Source: Marinoscillum sp040222955 (lineage in GTDB: Bacteria; Bacteroidota; Bacteroidia; Cytophagales; Cyclobacteriaceae). From it: DNA of 64,000 bases. The position numbers were made by a program, and so were the translations under genes. The first letter of the stretch is position 1, and every line of letters starts with the position of its first letter. Below the pieces are notes generated by a model. That model did not search any database. It worked only from the letters and a program-made list of their open reading frames with translations, and was not told where the DNA came from. The DNA lies in the NCBI RefSeq assembly GCF_040222955.1, contig NZ_JAVKCA010000016.1, forward strand, positions 1-64,000, given 5' to 3'. This document shows positions 21,301-29,297 of the stretch, one piece after another.

Positions 21301-22520
21301 CTGGAAGAAACTGCCAGCACAATATCCGGGCTCAACTCCAGCACATCCTTCACCACATGCCTGCCCTCATTGAATCGCCCTCCCAGATAGTGTTGAACCT
21401 TCTTACCTATGGGATTCCAGTAATTGAGGCCACCCTGCCCATCGGCACCTGCCCATATACCACCATCCCGATCCTTAAATAATGTCCAGATCATATCGCT
21501 TGAAAGGCTTCCCGGCACCCGATCATTCTCGCGCAGGTGGCCCTTAAACCTGTCATTTTCCTTATCAAAAAGATTGATTCCTCCCCGATAGGTACTTACC
21601 CATATCCGATCATACTCATCTTCCAAAATTCCCCAGACAAACTGATTGGACAACCCTTCAGGTCCATGCTCTTCAAAAAATTCGAACTGCTCCGACTTGA
21701 CCTGGTAATAAGCCAGCCCGCCATCTGTCCCCAACCAAAAGTCTCCGGCTGAATCCTGATAAATCTTGCGGACAATTTGCCTTTTTACATCCTCTCCTGG
21801 AATGAAAAACTCTTCGAATTCATCACTATCTGACCTGTAGATTTTGATCCCACCTCCATCTGTCCCCACCCAGATAGCACCCTCGAGATCCTCATATATG
21901 GTATTGATTCTGTTGTAGGAATGGACACCGCTTCGCTCAGAGTCCTCAAAATCACGTGGCTCTTTGTACCTCAAAAAATTTCTGGAAGTGGGCCGATAGC
22001 GGTTTAGTCCCTTCTGAGTACCCACCCACACCCGATGCCTGGAATCCACAAAAACACACCGCACATAGTTGTCGCTAAGGCTATTTTCATCAAGTGAGTC
22101 AAAATAGAAATGCTGAACCTCTCCTCCATTGGGGTTCACAAGATTGAGGCCATAGTCACTACCCACCCACACCATACCGGAGGCATCTATCGCAAGCCCG
22201 AAAAGTATATTGTGGGATAAACCCAAAGAATCACCAGGCACACTGAAATAGTGCTTAAACTGTAATCCATCAAACCGATTGAGGCCGTGCTCGGTAGCCA
22301 GCCACAAATAGCCCGCTAAATCCTGCTCAATATTGCGGATAATGGAGTTGGAGAGGCCATCCTCTATGTTCCATTTCTGAAATGTCACCGCTTCAGGCTG
22401 TCCCAAAACCACAGACCATGAGTAGATGGCCAGAATACAGACAATACTTTTTAATTTCAAATGATCAAGTAAATTCAAGGCAACGCAAGAAAGCTTAAAC
22501 AGGGTCCTTAAACTAACCAT
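18390..22520 (-). CDS. Hybrid two-component system protein (sensor kinase, receiver and AraC DNA-binding domain)
   Basis: All five HTCS parts are visible: a signal/anchor segment; many Reg_prop propeller repeats (GLNRFDG, IWVGTDGGG), then a Y_Y_Y domain and a membrane helix (WWQTWWFRVLLMIL); HisKA with His at about 879 (NISHELRTPLTL) and HATPase_c (NLLSNAIKFTP, GGTGIGLAL); a receiver domain with D at about 1185 (ILISDWMMP); and a C-terminal AraC helix-turn-helix (ANLVGFDKAEYFSSQF). The ATG at 22520 is preferred; an in-frame TTG at 22574 exists. Such proteins normally sense glycan fragments and activate nearby polysaccharide or surface genes. Control of the giant gene just downstream is inferred. 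Confidence 0.93.
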   Translation of the reverse strand: MVSLRTLFKLSCVALNLLDHLKLKSIVCILAIYSWSVVLGQPEAVTFQKWNIEDGLSNSIIRNIEQDLAGYLWLATEHGLNRFDGLQFKHYFSVPGDSLGLSHNILFGLAIDASGMVWVGSDYGLNLVNPNGGEVQHFYFDSLDENSLSDNYVRCVFVDSRHRVWVGTQKGLNRYRPTSRNFLRYKEPRDFEDSERSGVHSYNRINTIYEDLEGAIWVGTDGGGIKIYRSDSDEFEEFFIPGEDVKRQIVRKIYQDSAGDFWLGTDGGLAYYQVKSEQFEFFEEHGPEGLSNQFVWGILEDEYDRIWVSTYRGGINLFDKENDRFKGHLRENDRVPGSLSSDMIWTLFKDRDGGIWAGADGQGGLNYWNPIGKKVQHYLGGRFNEGRHVVKDVLELSPDIVLAVSSRGLFQVDKSDQSVKALDFSWLDEPRARLLNANGEVFVVSGHAVVVMDSLLNPGKTYEYGGGKSEKHPTVLALDEDIFWIGTLSDGLHRLNLKSGETKSFFSKGSTNLYQDSRSIKAMLCADQTTLWVSSVRSGLFRMNTDTEEVKQFFYHTKDFFEPTITSIVATSDSILWLGTQNVGLIKFNTSDESYRSYVSEGTLTNEITALIAEENGKFIWLTSKNGMGRFDTRTGQFHAFTVEDGLQSRVFNEVSHRGESGDFYFGGQNGINVFNPNEVILNPTKLKVFFEDFIINDVSNPERLRHASEGSVSLSYAENDLSFSFVAPAFLHANKVQYAYRLSDKEEWKNLGDRRTLNLPKLSTGRYHLEVRAANNDGLWGDSTSVIIEILPPWWQTWWFRVLLMILTFSGLGGFFIYRVRRIQRQKEELEKVVAERTGELKAQRDKAESDKEVIQKQSIRLQQLDKVKSKFFANISHELRTPLTLINAPLEVIIEGDLGPVNPEISKALQTARANGGNLLKLVEEILDLAKLEAGKLKLIKNPVPIRELIDQLFASYAFRFAQKRIVGELAFEAPEDLTLMIDEKKFSKIINNLLSNAIKFTPDGGEIHLSVVYPHSDGGISITVSDTGPGIDADDLPFVFDRFYQAEKDNKAQGGTGIGLALSRELAHLFGGQLSVKSAFGKGTEFTFDFPVELSEGGGNEIIPEDESFKKDILQGLIQSAEIYSDLFEVDTPSVLIAEDNTEMRAFISHIFEPYFLVAQAADGAEAWEHLESKRFDILISDWMMPRLDGFELMSRIKNEPRHSGLSLVMLTARSSEEDKLQALTAGVDDYLTKPFNKWELLARVKNILQNRIARKDPETIDQPLTVDQEFMKRLQAIVSEQLTSGLLSVSYLASELAMSERQLQRKIRAISGLSPQQLIKEVRLQKSRELLMAKRVHTVAEAANLVGFDKAEYFSSQFTQRFGKRPSDLLKA

Positions 22521-22610
22521 GGCAACCCTTTTTCCATTGAAACTTTCGATAGAGCATAAGTTTATCCGGTTCAACTGCCAATACCCAAGTACACACCCTA
22601 TGACTGACTC

Positions 22611-22643
22611 TTGATCAAATTGACAATAAAACCTTTAAATTTG
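22611..22643 (+). promoter_or_regulatory. Possible promoter of the ACP/P450 operon
   Basis: TAAATTTG at 22636-22643 matches the Bacteroidota -7 element TAnnTTTG. A TTG at 22611 lies 22 bp upstream, and another at 22620 lies closer. The expected transcript start is roughly 70 bp before the ACP start. Confidence 0.4.
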
Positions 22644-22716
22644 ATTCGAGTCTAAAGGTCCGCTTAATCGTTCTGATGTGACCTTTTTTGGAAAAGAAGC
22701 CTATTGTCAAAGAAAA

Positions 22717-22968
22717 ATGATCACTACCGCAGAAATAGAATCCTTGATCAAAGAAATGATTTCCAAAGAAACGGGAATCAGGCTGACCGACATGAGTAGT
22801 CAGTCCAGCTTTCACCAACTGGGACTGGACTCTGTGAATTCTTTGTTTCTGCTCGGAGATTTGGAAGATGCTTTAAACCTCGACATTGACCCATTAAGTC
22901 TCTATGACAACCCGACCATTGAGTCATTCTCTGCCTATATCAACAACCTGCAAAATGCGCGCATCTGA
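22717..22968 (+). CDS. Acyl carrier protein
   Basis: An 83-residue phosphopantetheine-attachment protein, with the carrier serine at 39 in LGLDSVNSL and the usual four-helix pattern. The ATG at 22717 is chosen over an upstream in-frame start at 22678 because the conserved first helix begins there. Its stop overlaps the P450 start by 14 bp, so the two are probably translationally coupled. It is not next to the primary fatty-acid genes (a fabG is 7 kb away in a different unit), which suggests a dedicated carrier for the P450 substrate. Confidence 0.9.
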   Translation: MITTAEIESLIKEMISKETGIRLTDMSSQSSFHQLGLDSVNSLFLLGDLEDALNLDIDPLSLYDNPTIESFSAYINNLQNARI

Positions 22969-24142
22969 GATCTGGCAGCCGTCCCTTCCTGATTTCATTG
23001 AGCACCCTTATCCGGCATATGCAGAATTGCTGGATCAATCACCCGTTTTTCAGGCGGTAACAGGCGACTATGTAATCCTGGGATATGAAGATGTCAAACA
23101 AGTACTCCTGGACAAAACCTGTCTGACTGGTGCCCGTGCCGCCTGGGCTCAAAAAATGAGCGAATATGGTGCCACCCGTGGAATGGACTACAGTAAAAGC
23201 GCAGCAGGAATGGCGGGCATGCTCATTCAGATGAACCCACCCGTGCATACCGCCTTGAGAAGTGCCCTGAGCAACCACTGGCCAGATAAAGAACGCCTTC
23301 ATACCATGGCTTCAGACCTCTGTGCAGACATAGTGGATTCGCTCCCCTCAGGATCCTTTGATCTGGTGGCAGAAGTCTCTAAAAAACTCCCTCTCTATAT
23401 GATCTGTGACCTGATGGGTATTCACAGAGACGATGGAAAGAACCTTATAGATGATGGATTTCAAATGGTCCAGTTATTGGACCCTTACCTGTCCATCAGA
23501 GATCTGGAAAAGATTGAAATAGCCGCGGGTCACCTGCACAGCTTTTTTCAAAGTTTCCTTCAGGAGGTGGATCCTCAGTCCGGGTCTCTTTCTGGCTCAA
23601 TTAAAAAACTGTACCCAAATCCTAAGGAGGCCATCGCACCGATGATTTTTTTGTTTATCGCCGGTTTTGAGACTACCTCTGCGCTTATCAGCAATTGTCT
23701 AAAGCTTCTTATTGAAGAAAAATCGTTGACTTCCCAACTTCGGGATAATGATGACCTGATAGAAAATTTCGTATTGGAGGTGCTGCGTGTTTATACCCCT
23801 GTGCAACTCACCGGACGAACCAACTCACAGTTGATGGTACTATCTGGAGTCGAAATCCCCAAAAACAGCACACTCACATTATGCATAGGATCTGCCAACA
23901 GAGATCCCGCCCACTTTCCAAACCCGGACAAACTGGATTTGAACCGAATTAAATATGATCACCTGGCCTTTGGCTACGGCATGCACCACTGTCTCGGTAG
24001 ACAGATGGCACAGATAGAAGCCATTGAACTCATAAAAAATATGCTGCCTTTGATGGAGCAACTCTCTATTGCCAGCCCTCCACCACCCAAAACCAAACTA
24101 ACGATACAGAGTGTTACCACCCTGATGGTCACAAGATCTTAA
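22955..24142 (+). CDS. Cytochrome P450
   Basis: A 395-residue soluble bacterial P450. The I-helix motif AGFETTS, the K-helix ExxR (EVLR) and the heme-ligand loop FGYGMHHCLG with Cys346 are all present. The ATG at 22955, inside the end of the ACP gene, gives a normal P450 N-terminus (P..HPYPAYAELL). The reaction is probably oxidation of an acyl chain held on the neighbouring ACP; the precedent is BioI-type P450s that act on acyl-ACP. No ferredoxin or reductase gene is in the operon, so redox partners must come from elsewhere. The substrate is unknown. Confidence 0.93.
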   Translation: MRASEIWQPSLPDFIEHPYPAYAELLDQSPVFQAVTGDYVILGYEDVKQVLLDKTCLTGARAAWAQKMSEYGATRGMDYSKSAAGMAGMLIQMNPPVHTALRSALSNHWPDKERLHTMASDLCADIVDSLPSGSFDLVAEVSKKLPLYMICDLMGIHRDDGKNLIDDGFQMVQLLDPYLSIRDLEKIEIAAGHLHSFFQSFLQEVDPQSGSLSGSIKKLYPNPKEAIAPMIFLFIAGFETTSALISNCLKLLIEEKSLTSQLRDNDDLIENFVLEVLRVYTPVQLTGRTNSQLMVLSGVEIPKNSTLTLCIGSANRDPAHFPNPDKLDLNRIKYDHLAFGYGMHHCLGRQMAQIEAIELIKNMLPLMEQLSIASPPPPKTKLTIQSVTTLMVTRS

Positions 24143-24150
24143 TACCCGCT

Positions 24151-24627
24151 ATGGAACAACTGACTTTTGAAAACGTGTGGGGAGAAAAATCCCCGGCCCT
24201 GATAGAAGAAATTAGCAACAAATGGAAATCACTTGGCGTGATACCTCCTGGCGACATTCCTGAAAAACGGGCCAGACAAGTAGTCTTTCTCATCAGAAAT
24301 GAAAAAAGGGAAATCGTAGGCATTTCCACAGCTTATAACATCCGAATAGAACAGCTGGGGAACCATTTACTAGCATTCAGAAGCATGCTGGATCCACAGT
24401 ATCGAATACCCGGACTTTTTATCAAGCTTGTTCATAGCTCTTTCGACTATCTGGAGTCCATACATCATACACTGGAGCCACAGCCCATTGGACTCATTGC
24501 TGAAATAGAGAATTCCAACCTCCTGAAGCTCCGGGATGCCGTGACCAGTACCGGATTTATCTTTATTGGGTACTCCTCCAGAAAGCTCCCACTTAGAGTC
24601 AGGTACTTTAAAGGAGCAAAGTTTTAA
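24151..24627 (+). CDS. GNAT-like protein, third gene of the ACP/P450 operon
   Basis: A 158-residue protein 8 bp after the P450 stop. The order of predicted strands and helices (VVFLIRNEKREIVGIS, then a long amphipathic helix, then PIGLIAEIEN and TGFIFIGYSS) resembles a GCN5-type N-acyltransferase. The usual Q/RxxGxG/A acetyl-CoA loop is not clear. It could transfer the modified acyl group from the ACP; this is inference from position. I do not recognise a specific family. Confidence 0.6.
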   Translation: MEQLTFENVWGEKSPALIEEISNKWKSLGVIPPGDIPEKRARQVVFLIRNEKREIVGISTAYNIRIEQLGNHLLAFRSMLDPQYRIPGLFIKLVHSSFDYLESIHHTLEPQPIGLIAEIENSNLLKLRDAVTSTGFIFIGYSSRKLPLRVRYFKGAKF

Positions 24628-24632
24628 GACAA

Positions 24633-24649
24633 CTGCCCACCAGGGGCAG
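24633..24649. terminator. Weak hairpin between convergent operons
   Basis: CTGCCC / GGGCAG arms with a 5-nt loop lie just after the GNAT-like gene and before the end of the Fic gene. There is no T-run, so terminator function is uncertain. Confidence 0.3.
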
Positions 24650-24653
24650 CTGC

Positions 24654-25718
24654 TTAAATGAGCTCAAGATGAGCCCGGATAGATCTCAGTGACTCGTCTA
24701 CAACCAATTCATAGAAAGGTTCAGGATTGTTACCCTCCTGAATAGACTGAAGTGCGCGATAATACTGCATCCGGCTTTCAGTGCTTCCTTTGATATTAGC
24801 TCTGGTGTAGCCATTTCTTAGCAAAATAAGATTCATTACCAACCTGGCGGTACGCCCATTACCATCTATAAACGGATGGATGCTTACCAGTCGCTCATGC
24901 ATCTCTGCGGCCAAAATCACGGGATGAAGTCGCAATTTGTGGGCTTCATAATACTCAAAATAGTCCTCCATCAACTTATCCAATAGATAGGGCTGCGGAA
25001 GTTCAGTCTCACTCCCTGAAATCCTGACGGGCACCTGTCTGTATCTCCCGGCATTGGCGGTATCCACCTCCTTTAGGATCAGCCGATGGATTTCCATGAG
25101 TGTTCGCCTACCCAAATCTTCGTTTCGCTCTACTATGCCCCTGACAAACGCTATGGCTTCCGAATGATTGATTACTTCCAAATGCTCACGCATGGACTTG
25201 CCACCTATCGTCAATCCTTCGTTCACCACCAGAGCCGTTTCCTGCAGCGATAAGGTATTCCCTTCTATCCGATTGCTTTCATAAGTATATTCCACATCGA
25301 AGAATGCATGCATTCTCTGAAGCTGTGCAGGGCTCAGTACTGGCCTCGCTGCCCATTGGGTTTTCAGCGCATCCAGATTTTCCAATTTAAATGTCATGCG
25401 CTCTGAAAGGCTTGGTGGGTCAAGAACCCTTTGGCTCGCCAGGTACTCCACCCTGGATTCGGCTACACGAAGTACCTCCCTGGCTTCCGGATAATATTGT
25501 ATCATTCCCACCAATTTCTCTGCCATCCATTCTATCCTTGCAGTTCTCATATCCAGGCCTAGAATCTCGCCTAAAACACTAAGCTGCTTCTCAGTGGGCA
25601 TACGACTTCCATTTTCAAATCTACTGAGCAGTGTTTGATCAATATTAGCTTTGGCAGCCAGCTCCTTGAGCTTGAGCTCCTTGGTAAAGCGTCCTTCCTT
25701 CAAAATATTCCCAATCAT
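24654..25718 (-). CDS. HTH-Fic family AMP-transferase
   Basis: A 354-residue protein. An N-terminal HTH_3 domain (KELAAKANIDQTLLSRFENG) precedes a Fic domain with the full catalytic motif HPFIDGNGRTAR (His281). An inhibitory motif SNRIEGN lies upstream, so this is a class II Fic protein with intramolecular inhibition. The ATG at 25718 is chosen because the region upstream of it holds an inverted repeat and the lpdA terminator. Fic proteins usually transfer AMP to a protein hydroxyl; the target here is unknown. The fused DNA-binding domain suggests autoregulation through the nearby inverted repeat. Confidence 0.9.
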   Translation of the reverse strand: MIGNILKEGRFTKELKLKELAAKANIDQTLLSRFENGSRMPTEKQLSVLGEILGLDMRTARIEWMAEKLVGMIQYYPEAREVLRVAESRVEYLASQRVLDPPSLSERMTFKLENLDALKTQWAARPVLSPAQLQRMHAFFDVEYTYESNRIEGNTLSLQETALVVNEGLTIGGKSMREHLEVINHSEAIAFVRGIVERNEDLGRRTLMEIHRLILKEVDTANAGRYRQVPVRISGSETELPQPYLLDKLMEDYFEYYEAHKLRLHPVILAAEMHERLVSIHPFIDGNGRTARLVMNLILLRNGYTRANIKGSTESRMQYYRALQSIQEGNNPEPFYELVVDESLRSIRAHLELI

Positions 25719-25730
25719 GACAAAAAAGTT

Positions 25731-25749
25731 ATTGACAATAATAGTCAAT
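25731..25749. promoter_or_regulatory. Operator-like inverted repeat upstream of the HTH-Fic gene
   Basis: ATTGAC-N7-GTCAAT lies 13-31 bp upstream of the Fic start codon. It overlaps a weak -7-like TATTATTG on the minus strand. It is a natural candidate site for the protein's own HTH domain. Confidence 0.45.
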
Positions 25750-25774
25750 TTTTTGCGCACAAAAAAACTCCCAT

Positions 25775-25812
25775 AAAAAAAACAGAGAGCCAGAATATAA
25801 TCCGGCTCTCTG
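25775..25812 (-). terminator. Rho-independent terminator after lpdA
   Basis: Arms CAGAGAGCC / GGCTCTCTG are followed on the minus strand by a run of eight T. It lies about 30 bp beyond the lpdA stop. Confidence 0.85.
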
Positions 25813-25842
25813 CTAAAGATCCTCAAAATGTTTTTGACAATT

Positions 25843-27237
25843 TTAAATATGAATCACCTCATCATAGGCAGCGGCGGCGGCCTCCATGATGGCCTCACTC
25901 ATCGTAGGGTGTGGATGCACAGACTTTACGATCTCATGCCCTGTGGTTTCCAGCTTTCTGGCTACGACAGCCTCCGCGATCATCTCAGTCACATTGGCTC
26001 CTATCATGTGGCATCCTAGCCACTCGCCGTATTTTGCATCAAAAATCACCTTCACAAAACCATCTTTATGCCCGGCGGCACTTGCTTTGCCTGAAGCTGA
26101 GAACGGAAATTTCCCCACCTTGATCTCATATCCGGCATCTTTGGCTTGCTGCTCCGTCATACCTACAGAGGCAATTTCAGGTGAGCAGTAGGTACAGCCC
26201 GGGATGTTCCCGTAGTTCAATGGCTGCGGATTTTCACCAGCAATTTTCTCCACACAGATAATCCCCTCTGCGGAGGCCACGTGTGCCAATGCCGGACCAT
26301 GCACTATGTCACCAATTGCATATACTCCGTCCACATTGGTTTTGTAAAAATCATCAACTATCACCTTACCGCGCTCGGTTTTCACGCCTGTCTCCTCAAG
26401 GCCGATGCCTTCCAGGTTGGTAGATACGCCAACTGCAGACAGTACCACATCACACTCCAGTATTTCTTCTCCTTTTTTGGTTTTCACAGTCACTTTGCAG
26501 CCCTTGCCCTTGGTATCCACCTTGGTTACCTCACTGCTTGTCATGATGCTGATGCCACTCTTTTTGAAATTTCTCTCCAGTGCCTTGCTCACTTCTTCAT
26601 CCTCTACAGGCACCACCCTATCCATAAATTCCACAATGGTCACGTCTGTCCCAATAGACTTATAGAAATAGGCAAACTCTACTCCTATGGCACCGGATCC
26701 TACCACAATCATCTTCTTGGGCTGCTTATCCATGACCATGGCCTTGCGATACCCAATGATTTTCTCATTATCTATAGGCATAGATGGTAATTCCCGCGAT
26801 CGCCCACCTGTTGCCAGGATTATGCTGTTGGCCTCATAAACGGTTTTCTTTCCCGCTTCATCTGTCACCTCTACCTTCTTGCCCTTCTGAAGTTTACCGA
26901 AACCATTGATTACTTCAATCTTATTTTTCTTGAACAGAAACTGAATGCCCTTGCTCATGCCACCGGCTACTTCACGACTCCTCTTCACCATCCCTCCAAA
27001 GTCGACAGAAGCACCCTTCACATCTATGCCATAGTCTTTCGCATGTGAAATATATTCAAACACCTGAGCACTCTTCAGGAGTGCTTTGGTAGGAATACAC
27101 CCCCAGTTGAGGCAAATCCCGCCTAGTTCAGCCTTCTCTACCACTGCCACTTTCAAACCAAGCTGTGATGCTCGAATTGCTGCCACGTATCCACCAGGAC
27201 CACTCCCAATTACTATTAAATCATATTTTGATGCCAT
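25843..27237 (-). CDS. lpdA: Dihydrolipoyl dehydrogenase (E3)
   Basis: A 464-residue flavoprotein disulfide reductase that reoxidises dihydrolipoamide in the 2-oxoacid dehydrogenase and glycine cleavage complexes, passing electrons to NAD+. Visible features are the FAD-binding GSGPGGYVAA near the N-terminus, the redox disulfide C42/C47 (GGICLNWGCIPT), the NAD-binding GSGAIGVEFAY and the dimer-interface base H443 with E448 (HPHPTMSE). The length is standard. It stands alone here, with its own promoter element and terminator; the E1/E2 genes are not in the window. Confidence 0.96.
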   Translation of the reverse strand: MASKYDLIVIGSGPGGYVAAIRASQLGLKVAVVEKAELGGICLNWGCIPTKALLKSAQVFEYISHAKDYGIDVKGASVDFGGMVKRSREVAGGMSKGIQFLFKKNKIEVINGFGKLQKGKKVEVTDEAGKKTVYEANSIILATGGRSRELPSMPIDNEKIIGYRKAMVMDKQPKKMIVVGSGAIGVEFAYFYKSIGTDVTIVEFMDRVVPVEDEEVSKALERNFKKSGISIMTSSEVTKVDTKGKGCKVTVKTKKGEEILECDVVLSAVGVSTNLEGIGLEETGVKTERGKVIVDDFYKTNVDGVYAIGDIVHGPALAHVASAEGIICVEKIAGENPQPLNYGNIPGCTYCSPEIASVGMTEQQAKDAGYEIKVGKFPFSASGKASAAGHKDGFVKVIFDAKYGEWLGCHMIGANVTEMIAEAVVARKLETTGHEIVKSVHPHPTMSEAIMEAAAAAYDEVIHI

Positions 27238-27270
27238 ATTCTAACTATTTAATCCGGTTATTGACGGTCG

Positions 27271-27278
27271 CAAATTTA
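27271..27278 (-). promoter_or_regulatory. -7 promoter element of lpdA
   Basis: On the minus strand TAAATTTG matches TAnnTTTG, 34 bp upstream of the lpdA start. No clear -33 TTTG at the usual spacing is seen. Confidence 0.4.
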
Positions 27279-27512
27279 AGCCAGTAGGGTTTAGAAAAAA
27301 ATTTGATTCCATAAAGCATGACCTCTTACCCCCGCGATGCGGAAAAAACTGTGGGATTTACCAACGATTTATCTGAAAATCCAACAACTCATTAAGCCCT
27401 CAATTTCCTTCATGAAAATAAAAACCACTGAGTATCAGTCATTTGAAACAAGACTGGGGATTTGGCACAGTTCTGTTAGGTCCCTTATCAAACAATTTCG
27501 AAACAAAAACTT

Positions 27513-27845
27513 ATGTCAATTATGAAAAATTCAGTTAAAAGTATCCTCGGGGCGCTCATGCTCGCTCTTTTTATTTCTTCCAGTGCGTTGGCTCAGATCG
27601 GTATTCCCACGGGGGAAGACCCGATGGAAATGACTCAGATGGGGAAGGAACAAATTGATCCGGAAGATCTCCCCAAGGAAGTAGTCGAAGCAATTTCGGC
27701 TGGCGAATATGCTCAATGGACAGTTGATAAGGCCTATGCGATTTCTGAAAGCGGAACACTTTCCTATGAGGTTCACTTCAAAAACCCTGATGGCCAGGCA
27801 GAAACAGTCACATATGATCAAAATGGTGAGGTGATTGGCGCATAA
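27513..27845 (+). CDS. Small secreted PepSY-like protein
   Basis: A 110-residue protein with a clear signal peptide (cleaved near SSALA|Q). An acidic linker leads to a PepSY-like tail: LPKEVVEAISAGEY, then W, then a strand pair ending in VTYDQNGEVI. The second ATG three codons in is equally possible as the start. Such proteins are common periplasmic proteins in Bacteroidota with no settled function. It has its own terminator and is followed by an NtrC-type regulator. Confidence 0.75.
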   Translation: MSIMKNSVKSILGALMLALFISSSALAQIGIPTGEDPMEMTQMGKEQIDPEDLPKEVVEAISAGEYAQWTVDKAYAISESGTLSYEVHFKNPDGQAETVTYDQNGEVIGA

Positions 27846-27870
27846 TCCCCTTATTCATAACGCTGAATGA

Positions 27871-27901
27871 AGCCCATCAAATCCTTTTGATGGGCTTTTT
27901 C
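27871..27901 (+). terminator. Rho-independent terminator after the PepSY-like gene
   Basis: Arms AGCCCATCA / TGATGGGCT with a short loop, followed by TTTTT. Confidence 0.85.
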
Positions 27902-27962
27902 TATCAAAACTTTATACAAAATCTCTGATTTATGAGTTAAAGAAGTTAGATAGAACAGCTAT

Positions 27963-29297
27963 ATGAAAATATTGGTCGTTGAAGATGATTCGTCATTTGG
28001 GATGATGGTGGTGCAACACCTCCGAAAAAACGGGTATAAAACCACGCTTACAAAATCAGCAAAGGAAGCGTTAGTCGCTCTGAAAAGGGACAATTATAAC
28101 CTCGTACTCACCGATTTGCGTCTACCGGGCATGGATGGAATTGAGCTGCTCAAGGAGATCAGGTCAAACAACCCCAGGCAAACGGTAGTGCTAATGACCT
28201 CCTATGGCCATGTGAAGACTGCCGTACAGGCGATGAAACTCGGAGCCTTTGAGTACATCACCAAACCCATAGACCATGAGGAGCTACTGAACATCATACA
28301 TGAAGCATGCAAAGACGAAACCCATGTGGAACAGCAGGATTCCATACCAAGTTTCATCAGCGGCACCAGTTCGAGGTTTCAGGAAGTCCTGGATCAAGCC
28401 CGCCTGGTGGCCCCAACAGAATTATCCGTGCTGATACTCGGAGAAAGTGGCACTGGCAAGGAATATCTCTCCAGGCTGATTCACCACAAGAGTGAACGTG
28501 CCCATGGACCGTTTATCTCAGTAGATTGTGGTACGCTCTCCAATGAGCTCGCAGCGAGTGAGTTATTCGGACATGTCAAAGGGGCTTTCACCAGTGCGCA
28601 TAGTGACAAGATTGGGCAGTTTCAACTTGCCGATGGTGGCACGCTCTTTCTGGATGAGATAGGCAATCTCAACACCGAAGTGCAGGTGCAATTGCTCCGG
28701 GCCTTGCAGGAAAGGACAATTAAAAAAGTGGGGAGCGAAAAGGAAGAGACTGTGGATGTTCGGATTCTGGCGGCTACCAATGACCACCTGAAGCAAAAAG
28801 TAAAACAGGGTCAATTCAGGGAAGATTTGTTTCACCGAATCAATGAATTTCAGATTGAAATCCCCCCACTGCGAGAACGAAAAGAAGACCTTCAGGCATT
28901 GGTTAATCATTTTATTCTTCTATCCAATCAGGAATTTGGCAAGCATATAACAGGGGTGACCCCAGATGCTCATGAGCAAATCATGAATTATCGCTGGTCT
29001 GGGAATATTCGTGAACTCAAAAATGTCATCAGACGAAGTGTGCTCATCGAAAAAGCAAAGCAGATTTCCATTCAGAGTTTGCCCTCTTTTCTGGAAGAGA
29101 GAACAGAAGAGCCAAAACCTGCCTCCTCTGATTTAAAGGAGGTAAACAAGGCCAATGAGATTCAGCTGATAAAAAATGTGCTCCTACAAACACATTTCAA
29201 CAAGACAAAAGCGGCCAAAATACTCAATATTGACCGCACAACCCTCTATGAAAAAATCAAAAAATATGAATTAGAAATACTCTCTGATAAGTCCTGA
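27963..29297 (+). CDS. NtrC-family sigma-54-dependent response regulator
   Basis: A 444-residue protein. The receiver domain has D51 (VLTDLRLPGMDG) and K101. The AAA+ domain has Walker A GESGTGKE (160-167) and Walker B LFLDE (228-232). The Fis-type HTH is at the C-terminus (NKTKAAKILNIDRTTLYEKI). The sigma-54 contact loop reads GAFTSA (207-212) rather than the classical GAFTGA. There is no adjacent histidine kinase; an Hpt-like protein gene overlaps it tail to tail by 27 bp. The partner kinase and target promoters are not in evidence. Confidence 0.93.
   Translation: MKILVVEDDSSFGMMVVQHLRKNGYKTTLTKSAKEALVALKRDNYNLVLTDLRLPGMDGIELLKEIRSNNPRQTVVLMTSYGHVKTAVQAMKLGAFEYITKPIDHEELLNIIHEACKDETHVEQQDSIPSFISGTSSRFQEVLDQARLVAPTELSVLILGESGTGKEYLSRLIHHKSERAHGPFISVDCGTLSNELAASELFGHVKGAFTSAHSDKIGQFQLADGGTLFLDEIGNLNTEVQVQLLRALQERTIKKVGSEKEETVDVRILAATNDHLKQKVKQGQFREDLFHRINEFQIEIPPLRERKEDLQALVNHFILLSNQEFGKHITGVTPDAHEQIMNYRWSGNIRELKNVIRRSVLIEKAKQISIQSLPSFLEERTEEPKPASSDLKEVNKANEIQLIKNVLLQTHFNKTKAAKILNIDRTTLYEKIKKYELEILSDKS

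Noticed and set aside
27462..27480. TTGGCAC-AGTTC-TGTTA resembling a sigma-54 promoter upstream of the PepSY-like gene
   Set aside because: The -24 part fits but the -12 part lacks the GC at the required spacing.
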